A stretch of 64,000 nucleotides of DNA from Prorocentrum cordatum (GCA_963575745.1 CAUYUJ010016153.1:40300-104299), one strand, 5' to 3'. Counted from the first letter of the stretch, positions 8,984-21,686 are shown. Numbers and translations are program-made. The notes: generated by a model from the letters alone, not told the origin.

Positions 8984-9316
8984 GTCTGGGAGGCCAGTGG
9001 CTGGAGAGACGGCGGCTCCCTTCGTCTTTGGGGCTACGGCGAGGGAGCTCCGACCGATCCTATTCGTCCAGTGCCACAGGAGCGTCGCAGAAAAACGGGG
9101 GCCCCTTCACCGACGCGTGAGCTTCTTGCGTAATGTCGCACGTAAGCGCCCTCGTCTCCAATGCAGCGTGCCGCCCTGGTAGCCGCCTCGGGGTGTGTTT
9201 TTTAGTGTTCAGGGTCTAGGGTCCGATTTTCGCTCTGGAAGGCTGGTCGCTGGGGAGACGGCGGCTCCCTTCGTCTTCGGGGCTACGGCGAGGGATACCC
9301 GACCGATCCCATTCGA
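8984..9316. repeat. Direct duplication with GAGACGGCGGCTCCC
   Basis: About 85-90 bp (TGGGAGGCCAGTGGCTGGAG..., GAGACGGCGGCTCCCTTCGT, GGCTACGGCGAGGG, CGACCGATCC) occur at 8984-9068 and again at 9226-9316. No protein family is recognised. From 9317 to 10148 I find no gene or repeat. Confidence 0.7.
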
Positions 9317-10148
9317 TGTCGACCCTGGCTGTGCGATGTGGAAGATTATCGATTATCATGCTTTTGTTGTCACCGCTGGTGATTGCGTAACTGAAATGAC
9401 CAAGGGCCCTCGAACCAACATATTGTGGATAGCAGGGTAATAAGCAAGCAACCGCAAGAGCATACTAGGACACGCGGAAGCTGGCGGAATGAGCGAGGGA
9501 AGTGCTAGGGATCACACTCCTCCTGCTCGACTCCTGTAGGCGCTCGCGGCTGCCATGAAGGCGTCGAGCACTTAGACCTATGCTCGCTACATTACGCACA
9601 GGATTTAGGTAATCAGCAAGCGACTGATACGGCATGCAATCAGGAAGCCTCGGGTTATTACTGGATGAGCTGCACAAGCCTGCAATCGAATGAGTTCTTA
9701 CGATAAGCTAGCGGACTCTATCTCGCGATAAGCTCGGCAAAGCCTCACAGCTGTCAATACGCAAGGATAGCGGGTGATCGTCATCACCTCTTAAAACAAG
9801 GAGTGCGCACACAAAAAGAACGATGGCTGCAGCTAGCGGTCAGCAATACTGTAGTTGCTTATGCGGGGCTACGTATATTTCTGTGGCTGGGTGTGGGATC
9901 ACTCAATTGCGGACTAAGTAATTCCGTTGCACATGACATTTCCAGGCGAGTGTGCGTCACTCACTTGTGCTTGCAGCTCGGTTTGTCCTACAAGCTCGGC
10001 TTCGCATCAGCACCAACGTTGGGCTGGCCATTTATGATTCTCCATCGGTTCTCGGCGTCCCACCGTAGGGTGTGTTGCAGGTCTGAGAAATCGGCCCGTC
10101 CGTGCCTTTTTGAGCCAGGCACACTGCTTCTGACACAAGTTCGGCTGG

Positions 10149-10573
<425 letters not shown>

Positions 10574-10906
10574 TACGGGCTGTGGCCAACTCGTAGATTG
10601 TGGCCGTTGATGCCGCATTCGTTGATGTTTTCTGGTCGTACTGTCGGAGTAGAGCCATTCCAGGACACAACGTTAGTTGATTATTCGATGTCGCAGATGT
10701 CGAGCTTGTCGCCGTCATGGGAGCCGATGGCGCAGCCGGTGCTGGCGTTGGTGGCGCGGCCCGGCCATCACCTGCGATGCCGATCGAAGCTGATGCAGCA
10801 GCCGCAGCGGCCGCCGCGCTCTGCTCCTGTGGCGTCTGGCTTGGTGATGGTTGCGTAGGCCTCGCTGCCGATGACGCCGTCGATGCTGCCTTCAGGTGAT
10901 TTTCAG

Positions 10907-11078
10907 GAGGGGAAAAAACACACACAGACACAATTAATCGTCGATTCCCCAGAAAATATGGGAAAATATTTGAAAATATAGGAAGTGGGGGGGAAGACAG
11001 AAACCCCGAAAATATGGGAAAATATGGGGAATCCTTTTATTTGTGTGTATTTATTTGTGTGTCCTAGGGCCCCTTTAG
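10907..11078 (+). mobile_element. Introner-like repeat, copy 2
   Basis: Starts GAGGGGAAAAAACACACACA after TTTCAG and ends CCCCTTT followed by AG, with the full interior of the family. It is 172 bp long because of a duplicated GAAAATAT segment. It directly abuts the 3' end of the copia remnant. Confidence 0.75.
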
Positions 11079-11449
11079 ATATGTCCTTCCAAAATGCAGC
11101 CCATCCCATCCCGGGTGATACCCTCGGCGCCCGGAGTCCTGACAGGCTTCGGGTCTTTCCTTCTCTTCCGTCGCGACGTTCGACGCATAGCCGTGGGCGT
11201 GTAGGATGTGGAGGATCGTGGCGGCAAGCACGCCAATGCCGATGCATATGCTAACCATGCGCATCGTCAGCAGCCCCTGGAAATGCCGCCAATATCCTGC
11301 GCCATCGGGGGGCGTCATAGGCGTAGGTTGGCCGTCGACGCGATTGATGCACATTATCAGTACTGACGCGAGCGTGGCGGCACGTGGCTGCTGGGTTCCT
11401 TCATAGTGCTTGCAGGCCCCAAAGAAGGATAGCAACACCTCGACATCCA

Positions 11450-12300
11450 TCGCATTGGCGAGGGCGTTCGCGACCATGGCCCAGGTCGGGATCCACGCGG
11501 GGTTCAGGGCGCTGTTCGGGTGCGCGGTCTCCGTGATCATGGAGGCGACGATCCTCAACCGCTCGTCCGAGGAGTGGCCCACGTCCGACTCGATGTGCGT
11601 GACGGGGCCCTTGCGCTACCGCTGTAGGCCTCGCCGGGAAGCTCCCCGCCGAGCACGTCGATGCCCTTCGGCGTCTTGTGGGGGTTGTTGGCCCCGGCGA
11701 GCAGCTGGCGGAACCGCGCTTTGATCTCCGCCCCGTCGAGCGTCGCGTGGCCCTCGGCCGCGAGGGGCGACTTCGCCGACCTCTTGGTCGCGCCCGAATG
11801 CCAGACCACGGGCAAGCAGACATCGTAGCGGCCGCCCACGACGTCACGTGGTCGGTGGGCAAGGCCCATCGCCATGCCCCACTTGTTCTTGACACCGTCC
11901 ACGTTAGCGAAAGCAGCGTCGCTGAAGCAGACCGTCGCGCAGGACTTCAGGTTCGCCATGTTGCGCCTGATCGCGATGGCAAAACTGCCTGTTGAGTGCG
12001 CGTGGGCGACGGTCTTGTCGAGCGTCTTGGCGTCGGCCACGGTGGCGACGCTGGTGCGGCGAGCGGCGAAGCTCGCCGCGCAGGCGATGTTCATTCGGGT
12101 CTGAACTGCAAGCCGCAGCAGCTGCCCGAGCGCGTGTATGTAGCTCGACACCTCAGCTGGCGTGAGGCGGTCTTCGGGTGACCGCTTCTTCAAGTCGATC
12201 TCGACATAGTCCACCTGCGCGGCCGCCGTCGTCTGAGTCACCCTGTACTCGTCCGCTGTCTTGTCGATCGAGCGGCCGCAGTATTTGATGATGCTCTTGA
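11450..12300 (-). pseudogene. Copia RNase H domain, frameshifted
   Basis: The frame from about 12300 to 11640 reads IIKYCGRSI, then SYIHALGQLLRLAVQTRMNI (the YR..VGSLLYLA..TRPDI box), then CFSDAAFANVDG (the SDADFA box of copia RNase H) and VVWHSGATKRSAKSPLAAEG (the W.S.KQ..VA.S..EAE box). After a frameshift near 11600 a second frame gives WIPTWAMVANALANAMD, matching the WIPT..M.ADALTK end. All anchor motifs occur in order, so identity is good; the missing Lys and the frameshift mean it cannot work. Homologous domains remove the RNA strand during reverse transcription of LTR elements. Confidence 0.8.
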
Positions 12301-12364
12301 CCTTCTTGAGGTGGGGCTTCTTCTCCAGAGATGCGATCGCGGCCTTTCATGATCTCGAGCCACT

Positions 12365-13220
<856 letters not shown>

Positions 13221-13259
13221 CCCTTCCCGGAGGATCAGAACTGTCTACCAAGTGCTAAA

Positions 13260-14123
13260 GAGTAGACCTTCGCGAGCCAACGTGTTGAGGTGCGTGTGTG
13301 GTCGCTGCCAAAGTTGACCCATGCGAGTTGCTCTCCCCGCGGCCGACAAACTTTCAAACAAAGCCTTCGAGCTCGATGTTTGCGCGCGTCGAACGCGGGG
13401 AACACGCTGCGCGCGCGCCGCCGATTACAACAACAACAGCAACACCAGGACAATATCCTCGGCCGCCTGGGCGCGACGCCCCCGCCCTCCAGCGCGTCAT
13501 CTCTCGATGGCGAGAGGCCCCGCGCTCGGCTCGCGCTCGAGTCGCCGCGACCGCGGCGGGGGCCGCGACGCCAGACAAGGGGTCGAGTAGATCCCGCACC
13601 TCCCCCCCGCGTCAACTCCCGATGGCGAGAGGCCGCGCGGGCGGTCGACGAGGCCCCCCCCGCCCCCCCCCCCCCGCCCTTTTGAGCGCGGGCAACCGCT
13701 CGGCCAATGCGCAGCGCGACGCCGTGGCGCTCTTGCTGAATATCCTGCAGTGGCGTCTCCCTTCCTCGCGGCGCTCGCGCAGCGCCTGCGGACTGCAGTG
13801 CTCTCCAGTCCAGAAGGACAAACTGTTCCCCCCCGCCCTCCCCGCCCTCCCCTCTTTGGGCCGTCGACGACGGCGGCGCGAACGGCGACGGCGCCGCGGT
13901 CGTGGTCGCCGCCGTCGTCGCGGTTGCCGTCGTCGCCCGCGCGGGGGATTGGGCCGTTTTGAGCTGAGGCCGTCTTGAGGCCGTCTTGGGCTGTCCTGTG
14001 CCCTATAGGTTGTCTGGGAGTCTTGGGTGCCTGGGCTTCTGGGGGGCTGCGTGGGCGTCGTCGTTGTTGTCGTCGTCGTCGTCGTCGCCGTCGCGCCGTC
14101 GCCGCCGCCGTCGCGGTCGTCGC

Positions 14124-14157
<34 letters not shown>

Positions 14158-14500
14158 GCCGTCGCCTTCGTCGTCTTGGGTTTCTTGGGCGTCTTGGGGC
14201 AGGCGCGTCTCGCGGCCGTGGACGGGTGAGGGTCAACAACTATGCGATTTGCATTGCTCGGCCTCGAACCGTCTCGGGCCGCTTCGGACTTGGCGCGCGC
14301 GCGCGAACGCGCGCGCGTACATGCGCGCGCACGCGCAGACACGCACACACACACACGCACACACGCGCACGCGCACAGACACGCGCGCATGCATGCGCAC
14401 ACACGCACACGCACAAGCGCGCGCGAATCATTCACACATGTACGCGCGCTCCGATCACGCGTCGTTAAGGCGTGGGGAACGCTGGCAACTATCGCGCGCA
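13260..14500. other. GC-rich region, low-complexity tracts, no gene seen
   Basis: Contains C-rich runs (13650-13680), a GTC tract (14055-14175), degenerate GGCCGTCTTGGG units (13965-14050, 14175-14215) and alternating CGCG/CACA DNA (14290-14430). The long minus-strand open frame across 13497-15179 arises from high GC and reads simple-sequence peptide, so I do not call it. Confidence 0.6.
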
Positions 14501-14501
14501 G

Positions 14502-14692
14502 AAGAACCGAGCCTTCGAGCCCTACCTCGCCGGCGGCGGCGAGGTTGGCAGGATGGAGGTGGCGGGGGGCGTCGTCAAGAGGGAGGTGGACAAGTTCCGC
14601 GACCAGAACAGCTGGTTCATCAAGTACGACCTGCTGCAGGAGTACCATGGGAAAAGTGACATGGTGGACCAGCTCATTGCCCAGCGGGAAGG
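14502..14692 (+). CDS. Candidate internal exon, unknown protein
   Basis: An open stretch with strong G/C at third positions, reading KNRAFEPYLAGGGEVGRM and later DKFRDQNSWFIKYDLL and EYHGKSDMVDQLIAQREG. It is bounded by an AG acceptor (CGCGCGCAG) and a consensus donor G|GTAAGG at 14693. The residue composition is that of a soluble globular protein, unlike the neighbouring low-complexity frames. I do not recognise the family and cannot define the other exons. It may be one exon of a decayed or intact gene. Confidence 0.35.
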
Positions 14693-15689
14693 GTAAGGAG
14701 CGCGTCGCCATGTCCGCCGCGGTTGCAGTCAAGTTGCTGATTCCGTAGCCGATCGAGCCGTTGACATTCGGGATTGCTGCGTTTTTCTGCAAAGAGGCAC
14801 CCGATATACGCGTGTTCTGTGTTGTCCGTACGTGGCGGAAGATGCTGGCGAGCGGCGGCCTGAGAAACCATTGTTGATGGATTTTCCTGCGAAGCAGATT
14901 GCAGTCGCAAGCCCGATTTGGGCGCTCAAGGAGGCCAGGGGGCGCGTGTCGTGCTTTCTGGTCTGTCTTGCCGCGACGTCTTCCTGGCGACGCTTTCCAT
15001 GGTGGCCAGCGCAAACGTGCTTGTCTCATTGATCGTCCTCTTTGTGCTGCTCCGATTCGCATGGGCGCGCAGCGCGTTCTGCGTGTCTCACCTCTGGTGC
15101 CGTCGGAGCCTCTGGTAACGCAGTTCAAGTTCTTGCGGCCGTTGGTCGTTGCCCTTTTGTTCAAGTCGCAGAAATGCAAGGTGGATTTAGCTGCGTGCGG
15201 GGATCGGCCAGCGCCTCCAAGGCATCTTTCTTGCTTTTGTCATCTCCGACTCTTGCAAACATTGCAGCGACGTGGTGTTCCGGATGCAATGGCTGCTTTG
15301 TTTCGGAGACCGTAGGGCTCTGTTCGGTGCAATGTGCACTCCTGCGGAGAGACTCCCGGTTCTTCGGCGGCCACTCGTTGCGTGCCTCAAGGCTCTGCGC
15401 GGGGCCCTCGGCTTCCTGGCTGCTCGCGTGTTGCGCGAAAGAAGCGTATCAATGGGGGGCTGGGGGTGCAGTTGATTGCAGCGGCGCGCGGTGGGCGCCA
15501 CAATGCGATGTGTTACTGTAGGTTCCCCGCTCATTGCACTGATTGCCAACTTCTTTGTTTTGGTGTGAAGGTGCGCGTGGGATATCGGGAACATGTGCAT
15601 CCGCGTTGAAGCCCGTCGGATGTGATCTTCCTGGGGGGCGTGTTAGTCGTTCGGCGCGCCCTCTTACTGCGCCACATCTTCGGAGCAAG

Positions 15690-15765
15690 ATGCGCCTGGC
15701 CGCCGAGATCATTCTGCATGACAAAGCCATGCAGGTCACTGATCTGGACGCACTCTCGTGGACAG
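15690..15765 (+). CDS. Candidate first exon, unknown protein
   Basis: ATG followed by RLAAEIILHDKAMQVTDLDA and LSWT, ending at ACAG|GTGGAT, a plausible donor. The peptide is amphipathic and protein-like, but the stretch is short and has no recognised homologue. The surrounding 14700-17390 is GC-rich with long open frames on several strands that look like composition artefacts. Confidence 0.2.
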
Positions 15766-17392
15766 GTGGATCATGGCGTTCGGGCGAAGCCGCGCTCGGC
15801 CGCGTCGGCCGCGGGGGCTGTTCGGAGCCTCCTGGTCAGCAGGTTCAGTGCCGGGGCTTCGAGGCACTTAATGCGCCGAGTGGCGTCCTCTACCAGCCTC
15901 TGGCGCGCCGCCAGAGCAGGGCGGCCGCTCTTGCGATGAGAGCGGGACTGGCGCGACGCCTGCGCTGGCCGCGACTTCAATGAGAGGCTGATGAGTCGCG
16001 TTCTCGCGTTGTGCTTGAACGAATCCAGCGAGTGAAGAAAGGGGGGGGACATCGGTCGCAAATGCGCTGGCGCGGAGACAATTGCTCAGATTTGCTGGAC
16101 ATTGCCAGAAGGGCGCGACACAGTTCGATTCCATCGTATCTCACGTTTTCCTCTGGAGTCGTCAGCGTCGCGCAGTTCGGGAAAGGCGGGGGTCCAGCAT
16201 CATGGTTTCCGGACGCTTCCGCGACAAACGACTTTGGGGTTCCAGTTCGTTCGAGTCTACCGCCCCGAGTAGATCGAATCGGTGGGGCTCGTCCAGGATC
16301 GATGTGGACAGCGTAAGTGCGATCGTCAGTATGCGACCTGGAGTTTGGGCAAGGGCCGTGGGAGGGCCTGCAGGTGAGAGTGCAAGTGTTGTAGTCGTAG
16401 TTGTGGCTTTCCCGTCCTCCCCTGGGTGTTGCCGCCGCCGCTGCCGCTCGGCATGTCAATTCGTGTTTTTGCGCTTTGTGGACAGCAGTGTGTTTTCATC
16501 TATCGGAGATGCCCCGCCACCGCCGCCTTCCTCCTCCTGCTCCTCCTGGGCGGCAGCGGCCAGTCGAGCGGGGGGCCTGGTGCGTGGGCAGATCAGGCGC
16601 GCCGAGTTGCCATCGCTGCTCTGCGACGTCGGGGTCGGGCGGGTGGCGATCAGCAGGCCGCGCGAGCCGCTGCGCGGCGCGGCGGCGGCCGTGCATGGGG
16701 GATCCACGTGCCTCGCGCGGCTGCGCGACGACGTGGGTCCCAGGGCGCTGGTCAATTCGGGCCGATTGCGGCCTGGGCGCAGGTGCGAAGGGAGGCGGTG
16801 CCGGGCGAGACCGCGATGCGGCGCCTGCAGCGGGGGCGCGGGTCATCCGCGTCGCCCGCGCCAGGGCGCCGTGGCAGGTGGCGCGGGGGCCTGCGGCTCG
16901 GCGGGCTGGAATCCCCGCGCCGCGCGCGCGCGCTCGCGACCGAGTCCGCGGCCCGCGACCTGCGCTGCGCGCCGCTGCAGGAGGCGCGCCGTCTCGCGAG
17001 GGCAGCGACGGAGGAGCAGATGAGGACGGCTTCGCGGCAGCGGGGCCAGAAATATTGTTGCAGTCGCTCTTCCTGGGGCCCGCGGGGCGCGCGGCCGCAG
17101 CGGCGCCTGTTCGAGACGCGCGCCGCGGCCGACGGCCGCTGCCGCGCGCGCGGGCTCGCGCCGGGCCCGGGCGCGCAGGCGGTCGTCGCGCCGTCTCGCT
17201 CTGCGCGCGCGGCCCGCGGAGCGGCGGTCGGCGGCCGCCGCGTCGTTCAGCGGGGGGCCAATCCGTCGATCCAGCGATTGATATGCGCCTCTGGCAACTG
17301 CCGTCCTGCGACGACTGGTTCGCGGAAGGCGGCTGGGGCGGCTTCCTCGCGGGTGACGTCTGCGCCGGCGGGGGTGCGCTCTGGGGCGCGCA

Positions 17393-17930
17393 GTGCGCGT
17401 CGGGCGCGCGGGCTGGGGCCGCGTGACCGTGGCAGTCAGCGCAGACAAACCGACCCATTTCATTCAACATTTTCGGGCGACAGTCCTGGGGCCGAGGCGA
17501 TCGCGCTGCGCTCGGACTTTTCCCGGCAGTTGGCTGGCGCCCAGAGGTCGCGCTCAAGTATTCGAGCTGGGTTATGCGAGGTGCTCCAAGCACTTCTGGT
17601 TGCGTGCCCACCAGCGCGGATTTCCACTGATTGCCAGCGCGTCGTGGACGGCTTCGCTCACGGGTCGCAGAGGATAACGAGGCGAGGGGTCATGCGCGTG
17701 GACCCGCGGGGGCGCTGTTTGGCTGAGATCGCCGGGCGCGGCCTTCTGAGCCCGCGGGCAGTGCCGATTGAACATGTGAAGGCCGACGCTACGAGAGCCC
17801 AGCTCGATGAGATATGGGCTGGTGAGATGTGCGGGGCACAGGGTAGCCGGTACACGCGCCAAAGCAGGAGCCAGCCGCCATGCTATCCAGCTTGGCACCG
17901 TAAAGCTTATATTCCGAAGTGTACGACAGT
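17393..17930 (+). pseudogene. LINE RNase H remnant
   Basis: One frame gives VTVAVSADKPTHFIQHF, resembling the first strands. After a shift near 17490, AEAIALRSDF carries the conserved Glu, ISTDCQRVVDGFAHGSQ the central Asp, and PIEHVKADATRAQLDEIWAG plus CGAQGSRYTRQSR the terminal H...GN.xAD.YAK motif, with GN changed to GA. The first Asp (TDGS) is not found. The motif series matches RNase H domains of dinoflagellate LINEs better than cellular RNase H1. No RT is visible nearby, so it is an isolated fragment. Confidence 0.5.
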
Positions 17931-18208
17931 TTCTGGTATTTTAGAAGTCGCCGCCGACGTAGGACTCTTCGTTAGAGCGATCGTCGACGCCGTGAAGGGG
18001 TTCAAGTCCACCGCGAGATTCGAAACCACCCAGCCAGACCATGGAGGAACGCGGGGGCGAGCTTCCCCCCCTCCACCTTCAGGGGGCCCCTGTCACCCCC
18101 GACGGGTTGACGCTGGCTGGTGTTGGGTGTGGTGGACAAAGCCCGTGCCGGAGGGCACCATTTAGTCATTTGCTCGGGTTTTGTGTTCTGTCGCAGGTGT
18201 GTAAGGTA

Positions 18209-18384
18209 GAGTTGGGGCGCTGAAGAAGGAACCTATTCCGTTGGGGAGGGGCTCGGTGTTCCTTGATTGGTTTGCATTTTGCCTTGGGGTTTCCTTATGT
18301 TTTCCATGTGAAATCGAAGTTTAACTTACGGGACAAAGGGGCCTCGTTCCTTATTTAGGGTTCCTTGGGTCAACGCCCCGACTG
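18209..18384. mobile_element. TA-flanked MITE family, copy 2
   Basis: Starts GAGTTGGGGCGCTGAAGAAG and ends TCAACGCCCCGACTG. The left TA (18207-18208) is present and the right one has become TG. The interior AAAGGGGCCTCGTTCCTTAT is shared with the copies at 24525 and 28404. Confidence 0.75.
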
Positions 18385-18561
18385 TGCGCTCGCGTCAGGT
18401 GGAGATACACCCGACCACGAACTGGCCGTTTTAGGACAAAAGGGCTTGGCCGATTTGAGGCTGGCACGGGGTCGGCCCATGTGGCGTAGTTCGGCTGCGA
18501 CATCTTCGGGGCGCGTGCGTCTCCTGCTTATTCGTTCGACCGCGATACTCCCCAGCGATCG

Positions 18562-18660
18562 TCCTCCTCCTCCTCCTGCTCCTCCTCCTCCTCCTCCTCC
18601 TCCTCCTCCTCCTTCTCCTCCTCCTCCCCCTCCCCCTCCCCCTCCCCTTCCCTCCTCCCC
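18562..18660. repeat. (TCC)n microsatellite
   Basis: TCC/CTC repeats with some CCCCCT interruptions. Flanking 18385-18561 and 18661-18862 are GC-rich, with no gene recognised. Confidence 0.9.
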
Positions 18661-18862
18661 GTCGCTCCCTAACCGCGGCCGCCAGAGGAGAGGGGCTCTG
18701 GACGGCGCCGCGGCTCGTCGGCGGCGCGGCGGTGAAGGAGCGGATGCTGGAGGCGGCGCGCCGCTCGCCCGCCGCGTCTCGCGTCGGCGGCGCGCTGGCC
18801 TCGTTCGGCCGCGCGGGGTCAGCGGCGGGATCCAAGGACCGACCCCGACGCTGTTGCTTCAG

Positions 18863-18953
18863 GAGGGGAAGAAACACACAGACACAATGAATTGCTCACT
18901 CCCAGGAAAATATGGGAAAATATGGGAAGTGGGGGGGAAGACAAAAACCCAGA

Positions 18954-18986
<33 letters not shown>

Positions 18987-19020
18987 TATGGGGGATCCTT
19001 TTACATATGTGTATTTATCC
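18863..19020 (+). mobile_element. Introner-like repeat, copy 3, with (AT)n expansion
   Basis: Starts GAGGGGAAGAAACACACAG after TTCAG. The GAAAATAT segment has grown into an AT dinucleotide run at 18953-18981, and the 3' end is degraded after TGTGTATTTATCC. Confidence 0.7.
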
Positions 19021-19157
19021 GTAAGGGCTTCGCCCCCTGCCGCCGGCCCCCTCTCTCGGAGAATGGGCCATGGAAAAGCTAAGTCATGAGGCCTTGGCGC
19101 TGTCGTGAAGCAGTATCGAAACTTCATGCGAAGCCGAGTCGCAATCAGCAAAACCAA

Positions 19158-19290
19158 CTGATCACAAGAGGGGTTACCACACCTGGCGATTGGTAAGACG
19201 TGTATGGTTTAAGGGCTTGGTTACCACACCTTGCGATGAAAGGGCCGAGGGAGTTCTCGCAGTTTGGGTTACCACGCCTTGCGACGGATG
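19158..19290. repeat. GGTTACCACACCTTGCGA, three copies
   Basis: GGTTACCAC[AG]CCT[GT]GCGA recurs three times at irregular spacing just upstream of the 73-bp array. Function unknown. Confidence 0.6.
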
Positions 19291-19303
19291 TGCGTGATGG
19301 GTT

Positions 19304-19965
19304 CGAATTTCAGAAATGTTGCAAATCCCATGTGTTTTTGGACCCTGACCCCGCGGATCTGCGTAAGGGGTGGCGCCGAATGTCAGAAATGTGGCAAATC
19401 CCATGTGTTTTTGGACCCTGACCCCGCGGATCTGCGTGAGGGGTGGCACCGAATTTCAGAAATGTAGCAAATCCCGAATCCCCTGTGTTTTTGGACCCTG
19501 ACCCCGCGGATCTGCGTGAGGGGTGGCACCGAGTTTCAGAAATGTGGCAAATCCCTTGTGTTTTTGGATCCTGACCCCGCGGATCTGCGTGAGGGGTGGC
19601 ACCGAATTTCAGAAATGTGGCAAATCTCATGTGTATTTGGACCCTGACCCCGCGGATCTGCGTGAGGGGTGGCACTGAATTTCAGAAATGTGGCACATCT
19701 CATGTGTTTTTGGACCCTGACCCCGCGGATCTGCGTGAGGGGTGGCACTGAATTTCAGAAATGTGGCAAATCCCATGTGTGTTTGGACCCTGACCCCGCG
19801 GATCTGCGTGAGGGGTGGCACCGAATTTCAGAAATGTGGCAAATCTCATGTGTTTTTGGACCCTGACACCGCGGATCTGCGTGAGGTGTGGCACCGAATT
19901 TCAGAAATATGGCAAATCTCATGTGTTTTTGGACCCTGACCCCGCGGATCTGCGTGAGTGGTGTC
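19304..19965. repeat. 73-bp tandem repeat, about nine copies
   Basis: Units contain GAATTTCAGAAATGTGGCAA, GTGTTTTTGGACCCTGACC and CCGCGGATCTGCGTGAGGGG. Spacing is 73 bp, with one 82-bp unit near 19470 carrying a short internal duplication. Because 73 is not a multiple of three, all three frames are traversed, so no repeat protein is implied. Confidence 0.95.
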
Positions 19966-20048
19966 GATTTCGAGCCCCCCCAGCAATTCAGACAACGCGC
20001 CCAGGGGACGCTGGAAAATCCTGTTTGGGCCTCCCCCCCCCTCGCGCG

Positions 20049-20112
20049 GTCAATCAACTAGTTACAGTAACCAGCAAGAAATGAACTAGTTACAGTAACC
20101 AGCAAGAAGCAG
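20049..20112. repeat. 27-bp direct duplication AACTAGTTACAGTAACCAGC
   Basis: AACTAGTTACAGTAACCAGC with AAGAA occurs twice back to back, followed by diverged TGTAAC/ACTGG copies to about 20155. Confidence 0.8.
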
Positions 20113-20203
20113 AACTGTAACACTGGAAACTGGGAACTACAACTGGTACAGGAAACTGCGAATCACGCGCCTACAGCCTGGTGGCCCCACAAGGGGGCCG
20201 GCG

Positions 20204-20229
20204 GATTTGTGTGTCCCAGGGCCCCTTCA
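20204..20229 (+). mobile_element. 3' fragment of introner-like repeat
   Basis: ATTTGTGTGTCCCAGGGCCC and CTTC, identical to the 3' end of the family; the rest is absent. From 20230 to 21394 no gene is recognised. That stretch holds a GGA/GGT tract at 20660-20715 and a weak hairpin around 20513-20573 (CCGAACC...GGTTCGG). Confidence 0.6.
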
Positions 20230-21394
20230 TTGTTGTTCGTTTCGTTCATCGTTGTTGTTTCGTTGCGTTTTTCTGGTATGTGTGCTGAGCGCCTCGTTTC
20301 GTTCGTACCGTATGGCACTGGTTTTGTTTCACACATTCGTTTTGGACGTTGGGTTTCGCTTTGCTTTTCGTCGAACGGGCCATGTCGTTTCAAACGTCGT
20401 TGTGGTTTGTCCTTGGCGGTATCCGAACCCCACGCTCGCCGATCCACGATTCAGGCAACTCGACGGGCGGCGGGTGGCAGTGTTCGCGATTCGCCGAACA
20501 CGTTGCGAAGTCCGAACCTTACCTCCGCCGCCCATGTATTCAGGAGAATCGACGGTTGGCGGGGTATGGTTCGGATGTTGCCCCGGAGGAGGACGGGCGA
20601 GTGCGGGACCACGTTGTATTGGTCTCGCACCTTCGCTATGATGGCACTGTCGGCCAGTGCCTGAGGAGGAGGAGGTGGAGGAGGTGGAGGAGGTGGAGGA
20701 GGAGGAGGAGGGGGGATCGAGCACATCATCGATGTACGGCTGGACCGAGGTATCAGATCGAGGTCGGCTCGGGGAGGGTACCTTGTTGTTCTTCGTGCAG
20801 GTTGGATGTTCTCGTGCATCCTGGGGGAGGGTGCCCTCGAACGTTCTTCCTTTAGGCTGGCAGAGGGTCGCATGTTCTCAGAGGATGTTCTTCTGTCTTA
20901 GGTCTGGCTGTACCCCTGTTTGCCACGTCGGGTCCATGAACAGTACGTGGCATGTTCGTAGATATACGGAGTATCCCACGTGCTTTTTTGTAGACTCGAC
21001 GAGGACATCAAATTTGGGATATATCGATTTTGCATCCGAACTCTTACTCGAACCCGTCCGAGATTATTTTCTAATCCTTTGGCGCGTCACGGTCGCTTCC
21101 TGGGCCACCCCCCCGCCCCCCCACCCTTTGGTAACGGTAACGCCCCTTCACCCACACGCTGGTGCCCGCGCGCATGTTTTGGCGACCGCAGCGCACACCC
21201 CGCTCCGACGTGCCCCACCCCGCTCAAGCGTTACTGTTGCTCGGGGCCACAGCCCCCCCCTCCTGGGTGACGACCGCCCGTGGAACTACCGCAGGGACAA
21301 TCTCCTCGCCGCCACGGGTGGATTCGTCTCGAAAGGCTGACCCCCGGACGCACCCCTGGAGCAGTCTGGTGAAGCAGCGGTATCGGTATCCTTT

Positions 21395-21548
21395 GATGGG
21401 CGTGTTTTCCACCACCACCACCATTAGTTGGAGGCGGGGTCCTCCTCCTCCTCCTCCTCCTCCTCCTCCTCTTCGTCCTACTCCTCCTCACCCTCCTCCT
21501 CCTTCCCCCCTCCAACTTATGGTGGTGGTGGTGGAAAACAAGCCCATC
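21395..21548. mobile_element. Foldback element with CTC core, 6-bp TSD
   Basis: GATGGGCGTGTTTTCCACCA, CCACCACCATTAGTTGGAGG on the left is mirrored by CCTCCAACTTATGGTGGTGG, TGGTGGAAAACAAGCCCATC on the right, giving arms of about 42 bp. The centre is a CTC microsatellite. Exact ATCCTT flanks both ends (21388-21393 and 21549-21554). Confidence 0.7.
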
Positions 21549-21686
21549 ATCCTTGCCCCCCCCCCCCCACGCAGGCGCTGCACGCGGCCACGCAGCAGCT
21601 CCAGGCGGAGACGGGCCCGACAGCCGTTGCGACGGCGCGCCCGGGCCGCCGAGTGCTCCTCCTGCCCACCTCGGGGGGTGGCTTGG

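Noticed and set aside
11401-11895. 164-codon minus-strand frame overlapping the copia RNase H
   Set aside because: It is an Arg/Pro-rich shadow of the RNase H frame, with no motif of its own.
13497-15179. 560-codon open frame on the minus strand
   Set aside because: It crosses GTC and CA/CG simple repeats and runs antisense to the better exon-like stretch at 14502-14692; its length is explained by high GC content with few stop codons.
16426-18165. 579-codon open frame on the plus strand as a single gene
   Set aside because: The first two thirds are Arg/Ala/Gly-rich composition artefact. Only the last part carries RNase H motifs, which need a frameshift to complete, so it is listed as a LINE remnant.
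19304-19965. CRISPR-like or repeat-protein reading of the 73-bp array
   Set aside because: Units are contiguous, without unique spacers, and a 73-bp period breaks any reading frame.
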